Below, piece after piece: positions 16,349 to 23,897 of a DNA stretch of 38,985 nucleotides. The stretch is from CAYPNF01 sp964411985 (GTDB lineage Bacteria > Verrucomicrobiota > Verrucomicrobiia > Limisphaerales > J093), in assembly GCA_964411985.1 (NCBI GenBank), contig CAYPNF010000069.1, positions 1 through 38,985 of the forward strand, in the 5' to 3' direction. The notes under the pieces were generated by a model, which ran no database searches, was not told the DNA's origin, and worked only from the letters and a program-made list of their open reading frames with translations. The translations under genes were made by a program, and so were the position numbers. Numbering within the stretch: position 1 is the first letter of the stretch; each line of letters starts with the position of its first letter.

Positions 16349-19300
16349 ATGAGGAAGCGTTCGACCAAATCTTCTGCCGCCAGTTCCCTGAAGCCCTCCG
16401 CCGCGCCTTCAGCTCAGCCCTTTCCCAAACCTGCGAACGGATCACCTGCGCCGCATTTCATCGTGGGGATTGGAGCCTCCGCGGGGGGATTGGAAGCCTT
16501 GGTGAAGCTCTTCAGCAGCATGCCTTTGGACAACGGACTGGCTTTCGTGGTCGTTCAACACCTTTCCCCCGACCACAAGAGTTTCATGGTGGAGCTTCTT
16601 TCTCGAAAGACGCCGATACCGGTCCTGCGTGCAGAGGATGGTCTGGAGATCAAGCCCAACCATATCTACCTGATCCCCCCGAAGAAGAACCTAAAGATGT
16701 TCCAGGGAAGGCTGCTCCTCGTGGAACCGGACTATGCTCGAGGGTTCAACCTGCCCATTGACGTCTTTTTTAGATCCCTGGCTGAGGAGAAGATGCATCA
16801 GTCCATCGGCATCGTTCTTTCCGGCACGGGGAGTGACGGTACGATGGGGATCCGGGCGATCAAAGACTCTGGGGGGATGGTCATGGTCCAGAGCGAATCG
16901 ACGGCACAGTTTGATGGCATGCCTCGCAGCGCCATTAGCACCGGGTTAGCCGATTTCATCCTTCCGCCTGAGGAGATGCCGCGGCAGCTGATCCAGTACC
17001 TTCAGCATCCCTTCGTGATCAAGGAGCGGGCCATCCTGCGGGAACACAGTTCCACCGACACACTGATGCACAAGGTCTTTGCGTTGCTGAAGGAAAGGTG
17101 TGGGGCTGATTTCTCCTACTATAAGCCTTCGACCATTGACCGCCGAATCGAGCGGCGGATCACGATTAACCAGCTCAATAACCTGGAAGAGTACTATCGA
17201 TATCTGGAAGCTTCGTCCAGGGAGGCGAACTTGTTGTTCAACGAATTGCTGATCGGGGTGACCCGTTTCTTTCGGGACCGCGATGCTTTCGAGTTCTTAG
17301 AAAAGTCGGTCCTGCCCTCTCTTTTTGCCAGGGGGGATCGAACCGAAACCATCCGGGTGTGGATACCGAGCTGTTCTACTGGTGAAGAGGCCTACTCTAT
17401 GGCCATGCTCTTTGCCGATGAGTTGGCGCGCCGGGGCGAAAGCCGGAGTATCAAGATCTTTGCGACGGACATTTCCAAGTTAGCCATTGAGGCGGCGAGT
17501 TCGGGGTTGTATACGGAGAGCGAGATTGCCGAGGTGCCCCCGGACCGGCTGAAGCGCTATTTTGTGCGCAAATCGGGAGCCTGGCAGGTGAGTCCCGCTC
17601 TGCGGCAGATGGTCCTATTTGCGCGTCACGATCTGCTGAAAGACCCCCCCTTCACCAAACTGGATTTGGTGAGTTGCCGCAACGTGCTGATCTACTTTCA
17701 GTCGGCTCTGCAGTCCAAGGTGATCCAGTTGCTACATTTTGCGCTGAAGCCCGAGGGGATCCTCTTCCTGGGCAATAGCGAGACGGTGGGGGAGCAGATG
17801 GATAAGTTCCAGGCCCTGAGCACTCGTCACAAAGTGTACCAGACCCGGTCGGTCGGCAGGATGCCTCTATTGGATCTTCCTCCCGGAGTGCCGCTCACCC
17901 AGGGAAGCACGGTACGCCCCGTTTTTCCAGAGACGGCGCGGCTGATTCGCCACCATCCGTCGGCAGACCTAAGGTTGGTGGACACGGTCTATGCAGACGT
18001 GATCAAGGACTACGTACCTGCGTGTCTGGTCGTAGACGAGAACAACGATGTGATTCATCTGCTGGGCAATGCCGGCGAGTACTTGCGGCCTCCGTCCGGG
18101 GCGTTTACGCGGAATGTTCTCAAACTGACGAGCCACAACCTATCGGTGGCTCTGGCCACCATGCTTCATCGGGCTCAGCGCGACGGTGAGGTGGTGGAGT
18201 TCGACCACTTGCGGTTCAAGCAGGGGCGGAAGATGCAGACGGTCCGGGTTAGGGTGAAACCTCTCGCCTCGAAAGAGAAGAGCGGGCATGGTTTGCGCCT
18301 CATTTTCATCGAACCCCAGGAACTGGTGGATGCTCCCAAGGGGCCTTCCGAGGAATTCAAGGCGGACCAGAACGCCATTCGGCGGATCGCTGACCTTGAA
18401 CAGGAACTGGTCTATAGCAAGGAGAGTCTGCAGGCAACGATCGAGGAGTTGGAGACAGCCAACGAGGAACTGCAGGCTACCAACGAAGAATTACTAGCCT
18501 CCAACGAGGAGTTGCAGAGCACCAACGAGGAGTTGCAGTCCATGAACGAGGAACTGCATACGCTCAACACGGAGAACCAGAATCGGATCGAGGAGCTCAC
18601 CGAGTTAAGTAACGACATCAGCAATCTCTTGGCGACTTCCGGCGTTGCCACTTTGTTGATCGACTCCAATTTGCGCATCCGCCGCATGTCGAGTGCGCTC
18701 TTCGCGCTGACCGCCCTCAAACCGACGGATGTGGGAGCACCGTTAGAGGCTTTGGGTCGGGAGCTTCACATGCCTGAGCTGATCACTTTGGCGCAGGAGG
18801 TTTCGGCAGGCGGAACACCCAGGGAGCAGTTGGTGAAACGGGCGGGGGACCGGTCGTTCCTTGTGAGGTTGGCTCCTTATCGAACGGAGACGTCCGCCAT
18901 TAAGGGGCTGGTCCTGACGCTGATTGATTTGACGGAGAGGAAGCAGCAGGAAGAGCTGGTGCAAAGCATCATCGATTCGATTCCGGCTCATGTGGCGGTA
19001 GTCGATGAGATGGGGACCATTCTTTACGTCAACGAACCGTGGAAGCGATTCGGTCGTGAGAATGACCTGTCAAGTGGGCACGGCCAGGTTGGGGACAACT
19101 ACCTTCAGGCCTGCCAAAAGGCGGCCCTGAGTGAGCCGACGGCCATCCGATGCATGAAGGGAATCGAGTCGGTGAGCCAGGGAGACCAGTCTCACTTCGA
19201 GATGCAGTATGCCTGTCATTCTGCGGATCGGGACCGATGGTTTCTGGTCTCGGTAGACCAGTTGGCGGGGGCCCGCCGGGGGTTGGTCATTTCCCACTTC

Positions 19301-19399
19301 AACATCACCCATCGCATGGAATGCAAGAACAGGACCATTCCAGGAGATTGCCCCCCTTGCCCGAGCATTTCCCTTTTGCCCCACGATGCAGAGCCCTAG
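16349..19399 (+). CDS. CheB-CheR-PAS fusion protein
   Basis: 1016 aa. CheB methylesterase domain (36-220): S44 in GIGASAGGLEAL, H71 in VVVQHLSPDH and D163 in SGTGSDGTMG form the catalytic triad. CheR methyltransferase domain (about 235-500): RIERRITINQLNN, NELLIGVTRFFRD, SAM-binding WIPSCSTGEEAYSMAM and FTKLDLVSCRNVLIYF. A heptad coiled coil (about 680-755, EELQATNEELLASNEELQ repeats) leads to two PAS domains (about 757-865 and 870-990). There is no kinase domain. The last 25 residues after the second PAS (ECKNRTIPGDCPPCP...) are not family-like, so the C-terminus may be truncated. The protein would both methylate and demethylate receptor glutamates, or act as a signalling scaffold. The hybrid kinase starts 18 bases downstream. 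Confidence 0.92.
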   Translation: MRKRSTKSSAASSLKPSAAPSAQPFPKPANGSPAPHFIVGIGASAGGLEALVKLFSSMPLDNGLAFVVVQHLSPDHKSFMVELLSRKTPIPVLRAEDGLEIKPNHIYLIPPKKNLKMFQGRLLLVEPDYARGFNLPIDVFFRSLAEEKMHQSIGIVLSGTGSDGTMGIRAIKDSGGMVMVQSESTAQFDGMPRSAISTGLADFILPPEEMPRQLIQYLQHPFVIKERAILREHSSTDTLMHKVFALLKERCGADFSYYKPSTIDRRIERRITINQLNNLEEYYRYLEASSREANLLFNELLIGVTRFFRDRDAFEFLEKSVLPSLFARGDRTETIRVWIPSCSTGEEAYSMAMLFADELARRGESRSIKIFATDISKLAIEAASSGLYTESEIAEVPPDRLKRYFVRKSGAWQVSPALRQMVLFARHDLLKDPPFTKLDLVSCRNVLIYFQSALQSKVIQLLHFALKPEGILFLGNSETVGEQMDKFQALSTRHKVYQTRSVGRMPLLDLPPGVPLTQGSTVRPVFPETARLIRHHPSADLRLVDTVYADVIKDYVPACLVVDENNDVIHLLGNAGEYLRPPSGAFTRNVLKLTSHNLSVALATMLHRAQRDGEVVEFDHLRFKQGRKMQTVRVRVKPLASKEKSGHGLRLIFIEPQELVDAPKGPSEEFKADQNAIRRIADLEQELVYSKESLQATIEELETANEELQATNEELLASNEELQSTNEELQSMNEELHTLNTENQNRIEELTELSNDISNLLATSGVATLLIDSNLRIRRMSSALFALTALKPTDVGAPLEALGRELHMPELITLAQEVSAGGTPREQLVKRAGDRSFLVRLAPYRTETSAIKGLVLTLIDLTERKQQEELVQSIIDSIPAHVAVVDEMGTILYVNEPWKRFGRENDLSSGHGQVGDNYLQACQKAALSEPTAIRCMKGIESVSQGDQSHFEMQYACHSADRDRWFLVSVDQLAGARRGLVISHFNITHRMECKNRTIPGDCPPCPSISLLPHDAEP

Positions 19400-19417
19400 C
19401 CATTACGCACACACACG

Positions 19418-21529
19418 ATGAACCAGAGACAACTGGAGAGGGAGGAGTTGAGGCGCCGGGCCGAGCAGTACCTTCAAGGCCACCTTGAGCCTGCGGTTCC
19501 TTCGGATGCTCAATCCTTGGTGGAAGATCTTCAGATCCATCAGGTGGAACTGGAGATGCAGAACCAGGATCTGCGTCAAACGCAGATGGAGTTGGAGAAC
19601 AGTAGCAACCGCTATTTCATGCTGTTTGACCAGTCTCCTCTGCCTTACTTCGTGCTTAATGCTCAGCAGCGCGTCGTGGATCTGAATCTGGCGGCAGCTG
19701 AGTTGCTGGGTACGGACCGATCTGGTTGCACGAACCGCCCGCTCTTTGTCCACGTCCTGAGCGAGGATCGGACCCGGCTCAAGAGACACTTGGAGACAGT
19801 GTTTGAGAGCCAAAGAGCCTGCGATGCGGAATTGCGCATCCAACGTCTAGACGGAAGCGTGCGGCACCTTCAGTTTCGCACCCAGCTTCTGCCCAAGGAT
19901 TGGGAGCACGGCCAGATCTGCCTTGCTGCAGCCATGGACTGGACAGAGCAGAAGACCATGACCGTTGCCCTCGAGGCGAGCGAGCAGCACCACCGAGCCC
20001 TCTTCGAGAGCTCCCGCGAGGCGATTCTCGTGCTTAGCCCTCCTTCCTGGAAGTTCGAGAAGGCTAACCCGGCTGCCCTGAGACTCTTTGGAGTCGAACG
20101 GGAGTGCGATCTGCTTCGGGTGAGGCTCTGGGATTGGGTTCCCTCCCATCAACCAGACGGCGAGCCCTCTGCGGAGAAAGGCCTGGAGATGGTTGAGAGA
20201 GCAATGCGGGAGGGGTTTCACTTTTTTGAATGGGATGCACGGCGATCCGATGGAACGGTGCTTCATACGGAGGTCCTGCTTACCCGGATGGTAATCGCCG
20301 GGCAAACTCACCTGCAGGCGGCCATCAGGGATGTCACCCAGAAGGTCCAAACTGAGGCGGCACAAACGAGGCTGCGCAACCAACTGTTAGGAATCCAGCG
20401 TTTGGAGATGGTGGGCCAATTGGCGGGGGGTATTGCTCATGACTTCAACAACATGCTCCAGGTCATTCTGGGAAATGTAGCCATCGCCTTGGAGGAAACC
20501 ACCTACGGCAGCAATCTGCACGGACAGCTTCAGGCGGTCGAGGCAGCGGCTCAGCGTTCGGCGGAACTGACCCGGCAGCTGCTGGCTTTCGCGCGCCGTC
20601 AGCCTGCGCAACCGCGCGTGGTGGACCTGAACGAGGAGATTCAAGTCACTCTCAAATTATTGCGCCGTCTGATCGGGCAGGGGATCGAGTTTGTTTGGAA
20701 ACCAGGCCAGGAAGTCTGGCCCGTGCGCGTGGATCCAGTGCAAGTGGGGCAGGTTCTCACGAACCTTGCCGTGAACGCGCGGGACGCGATCCAGGGAACC
20801 GGGATCATCACCGTTTGCACGGCCAACGTCGCGGTCGATGAAGAGCAGGTCAGCAGGATCGTCGACTGTGCCCCCGGTCATTACGTGCGGTTCACCGTGC
20901 AGGATACCGGCCGTGGGATGACGACCGAGGTGATGAGCCACCTATTTGAGCCGTTCTTTACGACCAAGGAGGTGGGGAAAGGCACTGGTTTGGGGTTGGC
21001 TTCGGTTTATGGTATTGTGCGGCAGAACAAGGGATTTGTTACTGTGGAGAGTACAGTTGGGCAGGGCAGTGCGTTTCATGTATACCTGCCCCGCGAGGCC
21101 GCGGTCAGCAAGTTCCAACCGGGCCTTGAGGGTGTAGACATCGGCCAGGGCAATGAGACCATCCTGTTGGTCGAAGATGAGGCCCACGTGCTCCAAGTCA
21201 CACGCGATATCCTGATGCACAGCGGCTATCGAGTGCTGGCGGTACCTACCCCGGAGGAGGCCTTGAAACTGGCTCGAAACCAGGAGCACTCTATCGATCT
21301 GCTATTGAGTGATGTGGTCATGCCATCAATGAACGGGAAGGAACTGAAGTCCAGGGTGCAAGCCTTGAGACCTGGAGTGAAGTGCCTTTTGATGTCAGGC
21401 TATCCGGCCGAAGTGATCGGTGGTCAGGGGTTGCTGGAGGAGGGGGTTGGTTTCCTTCCCAAGCCTTTTGCTCCCAGAACACTGGCAGAAAAGATCAGGC
21501 AAGTCCTCGACTGCAAGGTTCGCTCCTGA
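19418..21529 (+). CDS. Hybrid PAS sensor histidine kinase with C-terminal receiver
   Basis: 703 aa, soluble. An N-terminal charged coiled coil is followed by PAS domains at about 64-175 and 190-310 and a HisKA domain with H341 in LAGGIAHDFNNMLQVILGN. The HATPase (about 430-555) has NLAVNARDAI, VQDTGRGM and TGLGLASVYGIV. A receiver domain (about 580-695) has ILLVEDE, phospho-acceptor D632 in LLLSDVVMP and LPKPF. This is the common hybrid architecture in which the kinase and receiver form an intramolecular or phosphatase loop. Its gene lies 18 bases after the CheB-CheR fusion, so they are probably co-transcribed and co-functional. Confidence 0.95.
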   Translation: MNQRQLEREELRRRAEQYLQGHLEPAVPSDAQSLVEDLQIHQVELEMQNQDLRQTQMELENSSNRYFMLFDQSPLPYFVLNAQQRVVDLNLAAAELLGTDRSGCTNRPLFVHVLSEDRTRLKRHLETVFESQRACDAELRIQRLDGSVRHLQFRTQLLPKDWEHGQICLAAAMDWTEQKTMTVALEASEQHHRALFESSREAILVLSPPSWKFEKANPAALRLFGVERECDLLRVRLWDWVPSHQPDGEPSAEKGLEMVERAMREGFHFFEWDARRSDGTVLHTEVLLTRMVIAGQTHLQAAIRDVTQKVQTEAAQTRLRNQLLGIQRLEMVGQLAGGIAHDFNNMLQVILGNVAIALEETTYGSNLHGQLQAVEAAAQRSAELTRQLLAFARRQPAQPRVVDLNEEIQVTLKLLRRLIGQGIEFVWKPGQEVWPVRVDPVQVGQVLTNLAVNARDAIQGTGIITVCTANVAVDEEQVSRIVDCAPGHYVRFTVQDTGRGMTTEVMSHLFEPFFTTKEVGKGTGLGLASVYGIVRQNKGFVTVESTVGQGSAFHVYLPREAAVSKFQPGLEGVDIGQGNETILLVEDEAHVLQVTRDILMHSGYRVLAVPTPEEALKLARNQEHSIDLLLSDVVMPSMNGKELKSRVQALRPGVKCLLMSGYPAEVIGGQGLLEEGVGFLPKPFAPRTLAEKIRQVLDCKVRS

Positions 21530-21620
21530 AACCAAACGCACAGCCCAGCTGCAGTGCTAGGGCAAGTCCGCGCCGGTCCTTCCTCTCCGACAGAAACATG
21601 ATCTAGCGTAGGAGCCGGTG

Positions 21621-22238
21621 CTAGGTTGATTTCACTTCTCTCGAGTACATCCTCGCAAAGACCTCCGGATAGTATCTTCGCACGCAATCCGGGCAGAGTC
21701 CGTGTGTGAAGGTCAGTCCTGAATGATCGTGGAAGTACTTCTCGAGGCGACTCCAGTAGCCTTTTTCGTCCCTGACATTGTGGCACTTTGAACAGATTGG
21801 GAGCATTTGTCGCAGGCGGCGAAGCTCCTGAGTCTGAACCTCCTCCAGAGCAGCTTGAGCCTCCACGCGTTCGGTGACGTCGACGCAACTCCCTATGTAT
21901 CCCGCAAACTCCCCCTGCGCGTTGACGAAAGGGACACCACGGTCAAAGATCCACCGGAATACTCCGTCGAAGCGTCGCAAACGGTATTCCATCTCAAACG
22001 ACGCGCGGTGGGCGAACGAGCTCTGATAGATTGCCAAACAACGTTCGAGATCATCCTCATGGACTCCCTCAGCCCAACCGTTGCCCACCTCCTGTTGGAG
22101 GGATCGGCCCGTGAAGGCGAGCCAGCGGTCATTAAAGTAGTTGCACCCCATGGTGAGGTCGGCACGCCAGACCAATATGGGTGCTTGCTCCACCAACTGA
22201 CGGTATTCCTCTCGGCTCAGGTTTGGACTCTGGATCAT
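21621..22238 (-). CDS. Single-PAS protein with C-terminal CxxC...CPxC module
   Basis: 205 aa. Residues 8-125 form a PAS_3 domain (ILVWRADLTMGCNYFNDRWLAF, HEDDLERC, YRLRRFDGVFRWIFDRGVPF, CVDVTERVEAQ). A coiled coil leads to a C-terminal module LPICSKCHNVRDEKGYWSRL ... HGLCPDCVRRYYPE. The two Cys pairs could bind zinc or respond to redox state. Similar modules end many bacterial PAS and receiver proteins, but their role is not defined. There is no output enzyme domain. The gene is convergent with the hybrid kinase. Its upstream region (22239-22651) holds the second 22-bp repeat. Confidence 0.88.
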   Translation of the reverse strand: MIQSPNLSREEYRQLVEQAPILVWRADLTMGCNYFNDRWLAFTGRSLQQEVGNGWAEGVHEDDLERCLAIYQSSFAHRASFEMEYRLRRFDGVFRWIFDRGVPFVNAQGEFAGYIGSCVDVTERVEAQAALEEVQTQELRRLRQMLPICSKCHNVRDEKGYWSRLEKYFHDHSGLTFTHGLCPDCVRRYYPEVFARMYSREVKST

Positions 22239-22372
22239 GGGGTATAGACTGGTACTTCACTAGCAAAACACGGTATCCGTCCGTAACCCTCATCGGCACT
22301 CGTGGCAGGTTGCTGAAGCTGAATCCTCTCGATATTCGGACAGAAAAACAGATGGGGCACTCTAATCTCCTC

Positions 22373-22395
22373 TAATACATTTCTTCAGTGTATTA
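22373..22395. promoter_or_regulatory. Inverted repeat TAATACA-N9-TGTATTA
   Basis: This exact 7-bp inverted repeat (22373-22379 and 22389-22395) lies 5 bases before the right copy of the 22-bp direct repeat, in the 413-base gap between the divergent PAS gene and the MCP-like pseudogene. It may be an operator or hairpin. Apart from these two elements I see nothing in the gap. Confidence 0.45.
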
Positions 22396-22400
22396 TGCTA

Positions 22401-22422
22401 GAGTCAAGAATCCCCTACAGAC
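22401..22422 (+). repeat. 22-bp direct repeat, right copy
   Basis: Identical to 16211-16232. The two copies are 6,190 bases apart and enclose the CheB-CheR fusion, the hybrid kinase and the PAS/CxxC gene. This copy is 163 bases upstream of the PAS/CxxC start and about 230 bases upstream of the MCP-like pseudogene. Confidence 0.85.
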
Positions 22423-22651
22423 GACATTCGGATTCGACAAAACAATCCACGGCTTGATGACTTCGGACCTCATCTCCTGGGGCCGATGCAGGAGTCGTGT
22501 CGGGAGACCTTCGACTTCTAGTGCTGAAACCTGGCGTTTGTCACCCAGGCTCGGATGAACATCACGAGAGGATTCGTACAGCAGCGCCTCTCATCGCGGT
22601 TCGGGTTGTCCTTGTATCCACCGGAAGGGTTTCCTGCTCTAGAAAAGTGTT

Positions 22652-23393
22652 ATGAAACTTGGTGCAAAGATCATTCTCGGTTTTGGCGGATTAATCTTTA
22701 TCGCAGTGCTGGTTGGTACCCTGGCGGTCTGGGCAAATGTCCTGGGCCACGAGGGACGCCCAGGCATTGGCGGAGGATTACACTCCAGCGGCAGCGCTAA
22801 CCAATAATGTGGAGCGGGAAGCGCTGGCAACCATGTACGAGATGCGCGGGTACGCTTTCACGGAAGAGACCAACTACCTGGCCAATGCGCGGCAAAACCT
22901 GATGGACGTTAAGACGCATCTCAAAACCGCCAAAGACCTAGCGGCTAAAGGCGGAAGCAACAACCTGACTTGCTTGAGGGGAGCGGCGGAGAAGGCCGAA
23001 ACTGGGGCACTGGAGTACGAGCAATTGGCCAACCAGACCGTGGAGGAAACCAAGGCGCTGCAGGCGGACCGGGCCCTCATGAACACCGAGGCCCAAGCCT
23101 TTCTGAAGGCCAGCGACGAGTATCTGAACGCGCAGGCCGATGCTATGAAGGACGTGGTCAACAGCTTGATGGCCTTGGTGGATGGTAACGCAAAGGCTGC
23201 AGATCCTAAGGCGGCGAGCCGTGGAACCGTGTCCAAGAGAGCCAACCGACCCTTGGCCAACACCACCACCCTGCACACCGGAAACGGTCACGGGCTTAAG
23301 CGCGAGGTGCAGCCGCATCTCCCTGAAATGGCCTTCTCCAGTGGGCGGCATGATCACCCGGCAGCGAAGGACAGCGATTGTGAGAACTCATAG
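22652..23393 (+). pseudogene. Frameshifted, truncated MCP-like receptor (N-terminal part)
   Basis: The ATG at 22652 reads MKLGAKIILGFGGLIFIAVL then VGTLAVWAN, a typical methyl-accepting-protein N-terminus with one membrane helix. After codon AAT (22736) the frame fails. Skipping one base continues as SWATRDAQALAEDYTPAAAL then TNNVEREALATMYEMRGYAFT, the helical ligand-binding domain of MCPs (about 150 residues). From about residue 180 the sequence turns into unconserved Arg/Pro/His-rich text that stops at 23393. There is no HAMP and no signalling hairpin. It is therefore a relic of a receptor, or a sensor stump if the shift is a sequencing error. A functional receptor would have fitted the nearby CheB-CheR and cheW genes. 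Confidence 0.7.
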
Positions 23394-23897
23394 TTGAGTG
23401 TGAGTTGGTTCAAACCCGCCAGAATCAAGCGATTCTGACGGGTTGCTCTGTTACCAGGCAGCTGGATGACCTTGATGAAGGGGAATTTGGCGGAGGGCCA
23501 CCAAATCAAGCGCAGAAGCTTCTGCGGGGAAGGAGCGGGAGAATTAGTGAAAGGAAATCAAGTGTGGAACCCTCTCTTTGCGGAAGATGGGCAAGGCAGG
23601 AACCGGGAGTGGACGATGTAGAGTGTGTTGGAAAAAATGGGGGGAATCCGTAAGGAACACATTCAGGTTTCGGGAACGGAGTTTGAGCAGGTTTCCCAGC
23701 CCAATGAACGACAGTAGCGGATCCTCGATTTACTGAAAATCAAGTTGCAGCCATCTTGTCGAAATCCTAAATCAGCATCATCCCCTTGATGTTATTAGGG
23801 TTTCATCGCTTTAGGGGGGGACAAAATGCGACAAGCAGCGCCGCCGCTGTGCTTTGCCGGTGGATGCGACGGTTGGCCGGAGTCGCAAGGGTCAGTG
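23394..23897. other. Intergenic stretch with one strong hairpin, no gene seen
   Basis: AACCCGCCAGAATC (23413-23426) and GATTCTGACGGGTT (23431-23444) form a 14-bp stem with one mismatch and an AAGC loop, shortly after the pseudogene. It lacks a T-run, so termination is uncertain. The rest, up to the GH51 stop at 23898, has no recognisable translation, RNA or repeat. Confidence 0.5.

Noticed and set aside
16294..16761. 155-codon frame at the start of the CheB-CheR gene
   Set aside because: It overlaps the CheB catalytic domain in a different frame and lacks family features.
23413..23444. Hairpin as a rho-independent terminator
   Set aside because: The stem is strong but no T-run follows on either strand. 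Kept only as a hairpin note.
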